Below are positions 13,017 to 27,800 of a DNA stretch of 64,000 nucleotides, in pieces; within the stretch, counting starts at the first letter, position 1, and each line of letters begins with the position of its first letter. The DNA is from Balanoglossus misakiensis. Lineage: Eukaryota > Hemichordata. A program made the position numbers and the translations under genes. Location of the stretch: positions 620,001 to 684,000 of the forward strand of contig CM082597.2 of NCBI GenBank assembly GCA_040954595.2, given 5' to 3'. A model generated the notes under the pieces. The model saw only the letters and a program-made list of their open reading frames with translations, ran no database searches and had not been told where the DNA came from.

Positions 13017-14739
13017 CATGAAAATCATCCAGAAATGTCAATTTTTCGACTTTGCGGAATTTCAAAATTTGGCCGATTTTTGAAAAAACCATGGGTTATA
13101 GCTCAGGAAAATCATCAAAAATTGAAAATTTTTCGACTTTGCGGAATTTCAAAATTTGGCCGATTTTTGAAAAAACCATGGGTTATAGCTCAGGAAAATC
13201 ATCAAAAAATGAGAATTTTTCGACTTTGCGGAATTTCAAAATTTGGCCGATTTTTGAAAAAACCATGGGTTATAGCTCAGGAAAATCATCAAAAAATGAG
13301 AATTTTTCGACTTTGCGGAATTTCAAAATTTGGCCGATTTTTGAAAAAACCATGGGTTATAGCTCAGGAAAATCATCAAAAAATGAGAATTTTTTCGACT
13401 TTGCGGAATTTCAAAATTTGGCCGATTTTTGAAAAAACCATGGGTTATAGCTCAGGAAAATCATCAAAAAATGAGAATTTTTCGACTTTGCGGAATTTCA
13501 AATTTGGCCGATTTTTGAAAAAACCATGGGTTATAGCTCAGGAAAATCATCAAAAAATGAGAATTTTTCGACTTTGCGGAATTTCAAAATTTGGCCGATT
13601 TTTGAAAAACCATGGGTTATAGCTCAGGAAAATCATCAAAAAATGAGAATCTTTCGACTTTGCGGAATTTCAAAATTTGGCCGATTTTTGAAAAAACCAT
13701 GGGTTATAGCTCAGGAAAATCAGCAAAAAATGAGAATTTTTCGACTTTGCGGAATTTCAAAAATTTGGCCGATTTTTGAAAAAAACCATGGGTTATAGCT
13801 CAGGAAAATCAGCAAAAAATGAGAATTTTTCGACTTCGCGGAATTTCAAAATTTGGCCGATTTTTGAAAAAACCATGGGTTATAGCTCAGGAAAATCAGC
13901 AAAAAATGAGAATTTTTCGACTTCGCGAATTTCAAAATTTGGCCGATTTTTGAAAAAACCATGGGTTATAGCTCAGGAAAATCATCAAAAAATGAGAATT
14001 TTTCGACTTCGCGGAATTTCAAAATTTGGCCGATTTTTGAAAAAACCATGGGTTATAGCTCAGGAAAATCATCAAAAAATGAGAATTTTTCGACTTTGCG
14101 GAATTTCAAAATTTGGCCGATTTTTGAAAAAACCATGGGTTATAGCTCAGGAAAATCATCAAAAAATGAGAATTTTTCGACTTTGCGGAATTTCAAAATT
14201 GGCCGATTTTTGAAAAAACCATGGGTTATAGCTGAGGAAAATCATCAAAAAATGAGAATTTTTCGACTTTGCGGAATTTCAAAATTTGGCCGATTTTGAA
14301 AAAACCATGGGTTATAGCTCAGGAAAATCATCAAAAAATGAGAATTTTTCGACTTTGCGGAATTTCAAAATTTGGCCGATTTTGAAAAAACCATGGGTTA
14401 TAGCTCAGGAAAATCATCAAAAAATGAGAATTTTTCGACTTTGCGGAATTTCAAAATTTGGCCGATTTTTGAAAAAAACCATGGGTTATAGCTCAGGAAA
14501 ATCATCAAAAAATGAGAATTTTTCGACTTTGCGGAATTTCAAAATTTGGCCGATTTTTGAAAAAACCATGGGTTATAGCTCAGGAAAATCATCAAAAAAT
14601 GAGAATTTTTCGACTTTGCGGAATTTCAAAATTTGGCCGATTTTTGAAAAAACCATGGGTTATAGCTCAGGAAAATCATCAAAAATGAGAATTTTTCGAC
14701 TTCGCGGAATTTCAAAATTTGGCCGATTTTTGAAAAAAA

Positions 14740-15420
14740 ACCATGGGTTATAGCTCAGGAAAATCATCAAAAAATGAGAATTTTTCGACTTCGCGGAATT
14801 TCAAAATTTGGCCGATTTTTGAAAAAAACATGGGTTATAGCTCAGGAAAATCATCAAAAAATGAGAATTTTTCGACTTCGCGGAATTTCAAAATTTGGCC
14901 GATTTTTGAAAAAACCATGGGTTATAGCTCCGGAAAATCATCAAAAAATGAGAATTTTTCGACTTTGCGGAATTTCAATATTTGGCCGATTTTTGAAAAA
15001 ACCATGGGTTATAGCTCAGGAAAATCATCAAAAATGAGAATTTTTCGACTTCGCGGAATTTCAAAATTTGGCCGATTTTTGAAAAAAACATGGGTTATAG
15101 CTCAGAAAATCATCAAAAAATGAGAATTTTTCGACTTCGTGGAATTTCAAAATTTGGCCGATTTTTGAAAAAACCATGGGTTATAGCTCAGGAAAATCAT
15201 CAAAAAATGAGAAGTTTTCGACTTTGCGGAATTTCAAAATTTGGCCGATTTTTCGAAAAACCATGGGTTATAGCTCAGGAAAATCATCAAAAAATGAGAA
15301 TTTTTCGACTTTGCGGAATTTCAAAATTTGGCCGATTTTTGAAAAAACCATGGGTTATAGCTCAGGAAAATCATCAAAAAATGAGAATTTTTCGACTTCG
15401 CGGAATTTCAAAATTTGGCT
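14740..15420 (+). repeat. Second higher-order segment in B, copy of about 11.4-12.0 kb
   Basis: A group of marked monomers repeats the group near 11.4-12.0 kb. TAGCTCCGGA occurs at 11,531 and 14,924, exactly 3,393 bp or 39 monomers apart. GAAGTTTTCG followed by TTTTTCGAAAAACC occurs at 11,819, 15,211 and 17,647. The outer limits given are approximate. Confidence 0.75.
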
Positions 15421-18400
15421 GATTTTTGAAAAAACCATGGGTTATAGCTCAGGAAAATCATCAAAAAATGAGAATTTTTCGACTTCGCGGAATTTCAAAA
15501 TTTGGCTGATTTTGAAAAAACCATGGGTTATAGCTCAGGAAAATCATCAAAAAATGAGAATTTTTCGACTTCGCGGAATTTCAAAATTTGGCCGATTTTT
15601 GAAAAAACCATGGGTTATAGCTCAGGAAAATCATCAAAAAATGAGAATTTTTCGACTTCGCGGAATTTCAAAATTTGGCCGATTTTTGAAAAAACCATGG
15701 GTTATAGCTCAGGAAAATCATCAAAAAATGAGAATTTTTCGACTTTGCGGAATTTCAAAATTTGGCCGATTTTTGAAAAAACCATGGGTTATAGCTCAGG
15801 AAAATCATCAAAAATGAGAATTTTTCGACTTCGCGGAATTTCAAAATTTGGCCGATTTTTGAAAAAACCATGGGTTATAGCTCAGGAAAATCAGCAAAAA
15901 ATGAGAATTTTTCGACTTCGCGGAATTTCAAAATTTGGCCGATTTTTGAAAAAACCATGGGTTATAGCTCAGGAAAATCAGCAAAAAATGAGAATTTTTC
16001 GACTTCGCGGAATTTCAAAATTTGGCCGATTTTTGAAAAAACCATGGGTTATAGCTCAGGAAAATCATCAAAAAATGAGAATTTTTCGACTTCGCGGAAT
16101 TTCAAAATTTGGCCGATTTTTGAAAAAACCATGGGTTATAGCTCAGGAAAATCATCAAAAAATGAGAATTTTTCGACTTTGCGGAATTTCAAAATTTGGC
16201 CGATTTTTGAAAAAACCATGGGTTATAGCTCAGGAAAATCATCAAAAAATGAGAATTTTTCGACTTTGCGGAATTTCAAAATTTGGCCGATTTTTGAAAA
16301 AACCATGGGTTATAGCTCAGGAAAATCATCAAAAAATGAGAATTTTTCGACTTTGCGGAATTTTAAAATTTGGCCGATTTTTGAAAAAACCATGGGTTAT
16401 AGCTCAGGAAAATCATCAAAAAATGAGAATTTTTCGACTTCGCGGAATTTCAAAATTTGGCCGATTTTTGAAAAAAACATGGGTTATAGCTCAGGAAAAT
16501 CATCAAAAAATGAGAATTTTTCGACTTCGCGGAATTTCAAAATTTGGCCGATTTTTGAAAAAACCATGGGTTATAGCTCAGGAAAATCATCAAAAAATGA
16601 GAATTTTTCGACTTTGCATAATTTCAAAATTTGGCCGATTTTTGAAAAAACCATGGGTTATAGCTCAGGAAAATCATCAAAAAATGAGAATTTTTCGACT
16701 TTGCGGAATTTCAAAATTTGGCCGATTTTTGAAAAAACCATGGGTTATAGCTCAGGAAAATCATCAAAAAATGAGAATTTTTCGACTTTGCGGAATTTCA
16801 AAATTTGGCCGATTTTTGAAAAAACCATGGGCTATAGCTCAGGAAAATCATCAAAAAATGAGAATTTTTCGACTTTGCGGAATTTCAATATTTGGCCGAT
16901 TTTTGAAAAAACCATGGGTTATAGCTCAGGAAAATCATCAAAAAATGAGAATTTTTCGACTTCGCGGAATTTCAAAATTTGGCCGATTTTTGAAAAAAAC
17001 ATGGGTTATAGCCCAGGAAAATCATCAAAAAATGAGAATTTTTCGACTTCGCGGAATTTCAAAATTTGGCCGATTTTTGAAAAAACCATGGGTTATAGCT
17101 CAGGAAAATCATCAAAAAATGAGAATTTTTCGACTTTGCGGAATTTCAAAATTTGGCCGATTTTTGAAAAAACCATGGGTTATAGCTCAGGAAAATCATC
17201 AAAAAATGAGAATTTTTCGACTTTGCGGAATTTCAAAATTTGGCCGATTTTTGAAAAAACCATGGGTTATAGCTCAGGAAAATCATCAAAAAATGAGAAT
17301 TTTTCGACTTTGCGGAATTTCAAAATTTGGCCGATTTTTGAAAAAACCATGGGTTATAGCTCAGGAAAATCATCAAAAAATGAGAATTTTTCGACTTTGC
17401 GGAATTTCAAAATTTGGCCGATTTTTGAAAAAAACCATGGGTTATAGCTCAGGAAAATCATCAAAAAATGAGAATTTTTCGACTTTGCGGAATTTCAAAA
17501 TTTGGCCGATTTTTGAAAAAAACCATGGGTTATAGCTCAGGAAAATCATCAAAAAATGAGAATTTTTCGACTTCGCGGAATTTCAAAATTTGGCCGATTT
17601 TTGAAAAAACCATGGGTTATAGCTCAGGAAAATCATCAAAAAATGAGAAGTTTTCGACTTTGCGGAATTTCAAAATTTGGCCGATTTTTCGAAAAACCAT
17701 GGGTTATAGCTCAGGAAAATCATCAAAAAATGAGAATTTTTCGACTTCGCGGAATTTCAAAATTTGGCCGATTTTTGAAAAAAACATGGGTTATAGCTCA
17801 GGAAAATCATCAAAAAATGAGAATTTTTCGACTTTGCGGAATTTCAAAATTTGGCCGATTTTTGAAAAAACCATGGGTTATAGCTCAGGAAAATCATCAA
17901 AAAATGAGAATTTTTCGACTTCGCGGAATTTCAAAATTTGGCCGATTTTTGAAAAAAACCATGGGTTATAGCTCAGGAAAATCATCAAAAAATGAGAATT
18001 TTTCGACTTCGCGGAATTTCAAAATTTGGCCGATTTTTGAAAAAACCATGGGTTATAGCTCAGGAAAATCAGCAAAAAATGAGAATTTTTCGACTTCGCG
18101 GAATTTCAAAATTTGGCCGATTTTTGAAAAAACCATGGGTTATAGCTCAGGAAAATCAGCAAAAAATGAGAATTTTTCGACTTCGCGGAATTTCAAAATT
18201 TGGCCGATTTTTGAAAAAACCATGGGTTATAGCTCAGGAAAATCATCAAAAAATGAGAATTTTTCGACTTCGCGGAATTTCAAAATTTGGCCGATTTTTG
18301 AAAAAACCATGGGTTATAGCTCAGGAAAATCATCAAAAAATGAGAATTTTTCGACTTTGCGGAATTTCAAAATTTGGCCGATTTTTGAAAAAACCATGGG

Positions 18401-18758
18401 TTATAGCTCAGGAAAATCATCAAAAAATGAGAATTTTTCGACTTTGCGGAATTTCAAAATTTGGCCGATTTTTGAAAAAACCATGGGTTATAGCTCAGGA
18501 AAATCATCAAAAAATGAGAATTTTTCGACTTTGCGGAATTTTAAAATTTGGCCGATTTTTGAAAAAACCATGGGTTATAGCTCAGGAAAATCATCAAAAA
18601 ATGAGAATTTTTCGACTTCGCGGAATTTCAAAATTTGGCCGATTTTTGAAAAAAACATGGGTTATAGCTCAGGAAAATCATCAAAAAATGAGAATTTTTC
18701 GACTTCGCGGAATTTCAAAATTTGGCCGATTTTTGAAAAAACCATGGGTTATAGCTCA

Positions 18759-18858
18759 NNNNNNNNNNNNNNNNNNNNNNNNNNNNNNNNNNNNNNNNNN
18801 NNNNNNNNNNNNNNNNNNNNNNNNNNNNNNNNNNNNNNNNNNNNNNNNNNNNNNNNNN
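18759..18858. other. Assembly gap (100 N)
   Basis: Exactly 100 N. This is the usual placeholder for a gap of unknown length. The left flank is B in plus orientation and the right flank is A in the opposite orientation, so the B-to-A transition and the true array length are not observed. Confidence 0.99.
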
Positions 18859-21800
18859 TTCGCGAAGTTCGAAAAATTGACATTTCTGGATGATTTTCAT
18901 GAGCTATAACCCATGGTTTTCGTCGAAAAACCACCAAATTTTGAAATTTCGCGAAGTCGAAAAATTGACATTTCTGGATGATTTTCATGAGCTAAACCCA
19001 TGGTTTTTGTCGAAAGACCACCAAATTTTGAAATTTCGCGAAGTCGAAAATTGACATTTCTGGATGATTTTCATGAGCTATAACCCATGTTTTTGTCGAA
19101 AAACCACCAAATTTTGGAAATTTCGCGAAGTCGAAAAATTGACATTTCTGGATGATTTTCATGAGCTATAACCCATGGTTTTGTCGAAAAACCACCAAAA
19201 ATTGAAATTCGCGAAGTCGAAAAATTGACATTTCCTGGATGATTTTCATGAGCTATAACCATGGTTTTTGTCGAAAAACCACCAAATTTTGAAATTTCGC
19301 GAAGTCGAAAAATTGACATTCTGGATGATTTTCATGAGCTATTAACCCATGGTTTTTGTCGAAAACACCAAAATTTTGAAATTTCGCGAAGTCGAAAAAA
19401 TGGACATTTCTGGATGATTTTCATTGAGCTATAACCCATGGTTTTTGTCGAACAACCACCAAATTTTGAAATTTCGCGAAGTCGAAAAATTGACATTTCT
19501 GGATGATTTTCATGAGCTATAACCCATGGTTTTTGTCGAAAAACCACCAAATTTTGAAATTTCGCGAAGTCGAAAATTGACATTTCTGGATGATTTCCAT
19601 GAGCTATAACCCATGGTTTTATGTCGAAAAACCACCAAATTTTTGAAATTTCGCGAAGTCGAAAATTGACATTTCTGGGATGATTTTCATGAGCTATAAC
19701 CCATGGTTTTGTCCGAAAAACCACCAAATTTTGAAATTTCAAGTCGAAAAATTGCATTCTGCTATAAACCATGTTTTTGTGAAAAAACCACCAAATTTTG
19801 AAATTTCGCGAAGTCGAAAAATTGACATTTCTGGATGATTTCATGAGCTATAACCCATGGTTTTTGTGAAAACCACCAAATTTGAAATTTCGCGAAGTCG
19901 AAAAATTGACATTCTGGATGATTTCATGAGCTATAACCCATGGTTTTTGTCGAAAAACCACCAAATTTTGAAATTTCGCGAAGTCGAAAAATTGACATTT
20001 CTGGATGATTTTCATGAGCTATAACCCATGGTTTTTGTCGAAAAACCACCAAATTTTGAAATTTCGCGAAGTCGAAAAATTGACATTTCTGGATGATTTT
20101 TCATGAGCTATAACCCATGGTTTTTGTCGAAAAACCACAAATTTTGAAATTTCGCGAAGTCGAAAAATTGACATTTCTGGATGATTTTCTGAGCTATAAC
20201 CCATGGTTTTTGTCGAAAACCACCAAATTTTGAAATTTCGGCGAAGTCGAAAAAATTGACATTTCTGGATGATTTTCATGAGCTATAACCCATGGTTTTG
20301 TCGAAAAACCACCAAATTTTGAAATTTCGCGAAGTCGAAAATTGACATTCTGGATGATTTTCATGAGCTATAACCCATGGTTTTTGTCGAAAAACCACCA
20401 AATTTTGAAATTTCGCGAAGTCGAAAAATTGACATTTCTGGATGATTTTCATGAGCTATAACCCATGGTTTTTGTCGAAAAACCACCAAATTTTGAAATT
20501 TCGCGAAGTCGAAAAAATTGACATTTCTGGATGATTTTCATGAGCTATAACCCATGGTTTTTGTCGAAAACCACAAATTTTGAAATTCGCGAAGTCGAAA
20601 AATTGGACATTTCTGGATGATTTTCATGAGCTATACCCATGGTTTTTGTCGAAAAACCACCAAATTTTGAAATTTCGCGAAGTCGAAAATTGACATTTCT
20701 GGATGATTTTATGAGCTATAACCCATGGTTTTTGTCGAAAAACCACCAAATTTTGAAATTTCGCGAAGTCGAAAATTGACATTTCTGGAAGATTTTCATG
20801 AGCTATAACCCATGGTTTTTGTCGAAAAACCACCAAATTTTTGAAATTTCGCGAAGTCGAAAATTGACATTTCTGGATGATTTTCATGAGCTATAACCCA
20901 TGGTTTTTGTCGAAAAACCACCAAATTTTGAAATTTCGCGAAGTCGAAAAATTGACATTTCTGGATGATTTTCATGAGCTATAACCCATGGTTTTTGTCG
21001 AAAAACCACCAAATTTTGAAATTTCGCGAAGTCGAAAAATTGACATTTCTGGATGATTTTCATGAGCTATAACCATGGTTTTTGTCGAAAAACCACCAAA
21101 TTTTTGAAATTTCGCGAAGTCGAAAAATTGACATTTCTGGATGATTTTCATGAGCTATAACCCATGGTTTTTGTCGCAAAACCACCAAATTTTGAAATTT
21201 CGCGAAGTCGAAAAATTGACATTTCTGGATGATTTTCATGAGCTATAACCCATGGTTTTTGTCGAAAAACCACCAAATTTTGAAATTTCGCGAAGTCGAA
21301 AAATTGACATTTCTGGATGATTTTCATGAGCTATAACCCATGGTTTTTGTCGAAAAACCACCAAATTTGAAATTTCGCGAAGTCGAAAAATTGACATTTC
21401 TGGATGATTTTCATGAGCTATAACCCATGGTTTTTGTCGAAAAACCACCAAATTTTGAAATTTCGCGAAGTCGAAAAATTGACATTTCTGGATGATTTTC
21501 ATGAGCTATAACCCATGGTTTTTGTCGAAAAACCACCAAATTTTGAAATTTCGCGAAGTCGAAAAATTGACATTTCTGGATGATTTTCATGAGCTATAAA
21601 CCCATGGTTTTTGTCGAAAAACCACCAAATTTTGAAATTTCGCGAAGTCGAAAAATTGACATTTCTGGATGATTTTCATGAGCTATAACCCATGGTTTTT
21701 GTCGAAAAACCACCAAATTTTGAAATTTCGCGAAGTCGAAAAATTGACATTTCTGGATGATTTTCATGAGCTATAACCCATGGTTTTTGTAGAAAAACCA

Positions 21801-24800
21801 CCAAATTTGAAATTTCGCGAAGTCGAAAATTGACATTTTCTGGAAGATTTTCATGAGCTATAACCCATGGTTTTTGTCGAAAAACCACCAAATTTTGAAA
21901 TTTCGCGAAGTCGAAAAATTGACATTTCTGGATGATTTTCATGAGCTATAACCCATGGTTTTTGTCGAAAACCACCAAATTTTGAAATTTCGCGAAGTCG
22001 AAAAATTGACATTTCTGATGATTTTCATGAGCTATAACCCATGGTTTTTGTCGAAAAACCACCAAATTTTGAAATTTCGCGAAGTCGAAAAATTGACATT
22101 TCTGGATGATTTTCATGAGCTATAACCCATGGTTTTTGTCGAAAAACCACCAAATTTTGAAATTTCGCGAAGTCGAAAAATTGACATTTCTGGATGATTT
22201 TCATGAGCTATAACCCATGGTTTTTGTCGAAAAACCACCAAATTTTGAAATTTCGCGAAGTCGAAAAATTGACATTTCTGGATGATTTTCATGAGCTATA
22301 ACCCATGGTTTTGTCGAAAAACCACCAAATTTTGAAATTTCGCGAAGTCGAAAAATTGACATTTCTGGATGATTTTCATGAGCTATAACCCATGGTTTTT
22401 GTCGAAAAACCACCAAATTTTGAATTTCGCGAAGTCGAAAAATTGACATTTCTGGATGATTTTCATGAGCTATAACCCATGGTTTTTGTCGAAAAACCAC
22501 CAATTTTGAAATTTCGCGAAGTCGAAAAATTTGACATTTCTGGATGATTTTCATGAGCTATAACCCATGGTTTTTGTCGAAAACCACCAAATTTTGAAAT
22601 TTCGCGAAGTCGAAAAATTGACATTTCTGGATGATTTTCATGAGCTATAACCCATGGTTTTTGTCGAAAAACCACCAAATTTTGAAATTTCGCGAAGTCG
22701 AAAAATTGACATTTCTGGGATGATTTTCATGAGCTATAACCCATGGTTTTGTCGAAAACAACTAAATTTTGAAATTTCGCGAAGTCGAAAAATTGACATT
22801 TCTGGATGATTTTCATGAGCTATAAACCATGGTTTTTGTCGAAAAACCACCAAATTTTGAAATTTCGCGAAGTCGAAAAATTGACATTTCTGGATGATTT
22901 TCATGAGCTATAACCCATGGTTTTTGTCGAAAAACCACCAATTTTGAAATTTCGCGAAGTCGAAAAATTGACATTTCTGGATGATTTTCATGAGCTATAA
23001 CCCATGGTTTTTGTCGAAAAACCACCAAATTTTGAAATTTCGCGAAGTCGAAAAATTGACATTTCTGGATGATTTTCATGAGCTATAACCCATGGTTTTT
23101 GTCGAAAAACCACCAAATTTTGAAATTTCGCGAAGTCGAAAAATTGACATTTCTGGATGATTTTCATGAGCTATAACCCATGGTTTTTGTCGAAAAACCA
23201 CCAAATTTTGAATTTCGCGAAGTCGAAAAATTGACATTTCTGGATGATTTTCATGAGCTATAACCCATGGTTTTTGTCGAAAAACCACCAAATTTTGAAA
23301 TTTCGCGAAGTCGAAAAATTGACATTTCTGGATGATTTTCATGAGCTATAACCAATGGTTTTTGTCGAAAAACCACCAAATTTTGAAATTTCGCGAAGTC
23401 GAAAAATTGACATTTCTGGAAGATTTTCATGAGCTATAACCCATGGTTTTTGTCGAAAAACCACCAAATTTTGAAATTTCGCGAAGTCGAAAAATTGACA
23501 TTTCTGGATGATTTTCATGAGCTATAACCCATGGTTTTTGTCGAAAAACCACAAATTTTGAATTTCGCGAAGTCGAAAAATTGACATTTCTGGATGATTT
23601 TCATGAGCTATAACCCATGGTTTTTGTCGAAAAACCACCAAATTTTGAAATTTCGCGAAGTCGAAAAATTGACATTTCTGGATGATTTTCATGAGCTATA
23701 ACCCATGGTTTTTGTCGAAAAACCACCAAATTTTGAAATTTCGCGAAGTCGAAAATTGACATTTCTGGATGATTTTCATGAGCTATAACCCATGGTTTTT
23801 GTCGAAAACCACCAAATTTTGAAATTTCGCGAAGTCGAAAAATTGACATTTCTGGATGATTTTCATGAGCTATAACCCATGGTTTTTGTCGAAAACCACC
23901 AAATTTTGAAATTTCGCGAAGTCGAAAAATTGACATTTCTGGATGATTTTCATGAGCTATAAACCATGGTTTTTGTCGAAAAACCACCAAATTTTGAAAT
24001 TTCGCGAAGTCGAAAAATTGACATTTCTGGATGATTTTCATGAGCTATAACCCATGGTTTTTGTCGAAAAACCACCAAATTTTGAAATTTCGCGAAGTCG
24101 AAAAATTGACATTTCTGGATGATTTTCATGAGCTATAACCCAGGTTTTTGTCGAAAAACCACCAAATTTTGAAAATTTCGCGAAGTCGAAAAAATTGACA
24201 TTTCTGGATGATTTTCATGAGCTATAACCCATGGTTTTTGTCGAAAAACCACCAAATTTTGAAATTTCGCGAAGTCGAAAAATTGACATTTCTGGATGAT
24301 TTCATGAGCTATAACCCATGGTTTTTGTCGAAAAACCACTAAATTTTGAAATTTCGCGAAGTCGAAAATTGACATTTCTGGATGATTTTCATGAGCTATA
24401 ACCCATGGTTTTTGTCGAAAAACCACCAAATTTTGAAATTTCGCGAAGTCGAAAAATTGACATTTCTGGATGATTTTCATGAGCTATAACCCATGGTTTT
24501 TGTCGAAAAACCACCAAATTTTGAAATTTCGCGAAGTCGAAAAATTGACATTTCTGGATGATTTTCATGAGCTATAACCCATGGTTTTTGTCGAAAAACC
24601 ACCAATTTTGAAATTTCGCGAAGTCGAAAAATTGACATTTCTGGATGATTTTCATGAGCTATAACCCATGGTTTTTGTCGAAAAACCACCAAATTTTGAA
24701 ATTTCGCGAAGTCGAAAAATTGACATTTCTGGATGATTTTCATGAGCTATAACCCATGGGTTTTTGTTCGAAAACCACCAAATTTTGAAATTTCGCGAAG

Positions 24801-27800
24801 TCGAAAAATTGACATTTCTGGATGATTTTCATGAGCTATAACCATGGTTTTTGTCGAAAACCACAAATTTTGAAATTTCGCGAAGTCGAAAAATTGACAT
24901 TTCTGGATGATTTTCATGAGCTATAACCCATGGTTTTTGTCGAAAACCACTAAATTTTGAAATTTCGCGAAGTCGAAAAATTGACATTTCTGGATGATTT
25001 TCATGAGCTATAACCCATGGTTTTTGTCGAAAAACCACCAAATTTTGAAATTTCGCGAAGTCGAAAAATTGACATTTCTGGATGATTTTTCATGAGCTAT
25101 AACCCATGGTTTTTGTCGAAAAACCACCAAATTTTGAAATTTCGCGAAGTCGAAAAATTGACATTTCTGGATGATTTTCATGAGCTATAACCCATGGTTT
25201 TTGTCGAAAAACCACCAAATTTTGAAATTTCGCGAAGTCGAAAAATTGACATTTCTGGATGATTTTCATGAGCTATAACCCATGGTTTTTGTCGAAAAAC
25301 CACCAAATTTTGAAATTTCGCGAAGTCGAAAAATTGACATTTCTGGATGATTTTCATGAGCTATAACCCATGGTTTTTGTCGAAAAACCACCAAATTTTG
25401 AAATTCGCGAAGTCGAAAAAATTGACATTTCTGGATGATTTTCATGAGCTATAACCCATGGTTTTTGTCGAAAAACCACCAAATTTTGAAATTTCGCGAA
25501 GTCGAAAAATTGACATTTCTGGATGATTTTCATGAGCTATAACCCATGGTTTTTGTCGAAAAACCACCTAATTTTGAAATTTCGCGAAGTCGAAAAATTG
25601 ACATTTCTGGATGATTTTCATGAGCTATAACCCATGGTTTTTGTCGAAAACCACCAAATTTTGAAATTCGCGAAGTCGAAAAATTGACATTTCTGGATGA
25701 TTTTCATGAGCTATAACCCATGGTTTTTGTCGAAAAACCACCAAATTTTGAAATTTCGCGAAAGTCGAAAAATGACATTTCTGGATGAATTTTCATGAGC
25801 TATAACCCATGGTTTTTGTCGAAAAACCACCAATTTTGAAATTTCGCGAAGTCGAAAAATTGACATTTCTGGATGATTTTCATGAGCTATAACCCATGGT
25901 TTTTGTCGAAAAACACCAATAAATTTCGCGACAGGTTTTGTCGAAAAACCACCAAATTTTGAAATTGGCGAAGTCGAAAAATTGACATTTCTGGATGATT
26001 TTTCATGAGCTATAACCCATGGTTTTTGTCGAAAAACCACCAAATTTTGAAATTTCGCGAAGTCGAAAATTGACATTTCTGGATGATTTTCATGAGCTAT
26101 AACCCATGGTTTTTGTCGAAAAACCACCAAATTTTGAAATTTCGCGAAGTCGAAAAATTGACATTTCTGGATGATTTTCATGAGCTATAACCCATGGTTT
26201 TTGTCGAAAAACCACCAAATTTTGAAATTTCGCGAAGTCGAAAAATTGACATTTCTGGATGATTTTCATGAGCTATAACCCATGTTTTTGTCGAAAAACC
26301 ACCAAATTTTGAAATTTCGCGAAGTCGAAAAATTGACATTTCTGGATGATTTTCATGAGCTATAACCCATGGTTTTTGTCGAAAACCACCAAATTTTGAA
26401 ATTTCGCGAAGTCGAAAAATTGACATTTCTGGATGATTTTCATGAGCTATAACCCATGGTTTTTGTCGAAAAACCACCAAATTTTGAAATTCGCGAAGTC
26501 GAAAAATTGACATTTCTGGATGATTTTCATGAGCTATAACCCCATGGTTTTTGTCGAAAAACCACCAAATTTTGAATTTCGCGAAGTCGAAAAATTGACA
26601 TTTCTGGATGATTTTCATGAGCTATAACCCATGGTTTTTGTCGAAAAACCACCAAATTTTGAAATTTCGCGAAGTCGAAAAATTGACATTTCTGGATGAT
26701 TTTCATGAGCTATAACCCATGGTTTTTGTCGAAAAACCACCAAATTTTGAAATTTCGCGAAGTCGAAAATTGACATTTCTGGATGATTTTCATGAGCTAT
26801 AACCCATGGTTTTTGTCGAAAAACCACCAAATTTTGAAATTTCGCGAAGTCGAAAAATTGACATTTCTGGATGATTTTCATGAGCTATAACCCATGGTTT
26901 TTGTCGAAAAACCACCAATTTTGAAATTTCGCGAAGTCGAAAAATTGACATTTCTGGATGATTTTCATGAGCTATAACCCATGGTTTTTGTCGAAAAACC
27001 ACCAAATTTTGAAATTCGCGAAGTCGAAAAATTGACATTTCTGGATGATTTTCATGAGCTATAACCCATGGTTTTTGTCGAAAAACCACCAAATTTTGAA
27101 ATTTCGCGAAGTCGAAAAATTGACATTTCTGGATGATTTTCATGAGCTATAACCCATGGTTTTTGTCGAAAAACCACCAAATTTTGAAATTTCGCGAAGT
27201 CGAAAAATTGACATTTCTGGATGATTTTCATGAGCTATAACCCATGGTTTTTGTCGAAAAACCACCAAATTTTGAAATTTCGCGAAGTCGAAAAATTGAC
27301 ATTTCTGGATGATTTTCATGAGCTATAACCCATGGTTTTTGTCGAAAAACCACCAAATTTTGAAATTTCGCGAAGTCGAAAAATTGACATTTCTGGATGA
27401 TTTTCATGAGCTATAACCCATGGTTTTTGTCGAAAAACCACCAAATTTTGAAATTTCGCGAAGTCGAAAAATTGACATTTCTGGATGATTTTCATGAGCT
27501 ATAACCCATGGTTTTTGTCGGAAAAACCACCAAATTTTGAAATTTCGCGAAGTCGAAAAATTGACATTTCTGGATGATTTTCATGAGCTATAACCCATGG
27601 TTTTTGTCGAAAAACCACCAAATTTTGAAATTTCGCGAAGTCGAAAAATTGACATTTCTGGATGATTTTCCATGAGCTATAACCCATGGTTTTGTCGAAA
27701 AACCACCAAATTTTGAAATTTCGCGAAGTCGAAAATTGACATTTCTGGATGATTTTTCATGAGCTATAACCCATGGTTTTTGTCGAAAAACCACCAATTT

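Larger units (their letters stand above)
5661..18758 (+). repeat. Satellite family B, 87-bp tandem array
   Basis: About 150 copies of an 87-bp monomer running on the plus strand from CATGGGTTATAGCTCAGG through ATGAGAATTTTTCGACTT to TTTGGCCGATTTTTGAAAAA. Its reverse complement aligns along its length with family A, so B is a sister family in inverted orientation. The TTTTTGTCGAAAAACC box of A and C is replaced by a TTTTTGAAAAAACC-type sequence. Diagnostic variants (ATCAGC for ATCATC, AATCTTTCG, CAATATTTGG, GAAGTTTTCG, GGCTGATTT) recur in a fixed order, showing higher-order structure. The block stops at the assembly gap. Confidence 0.97.
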
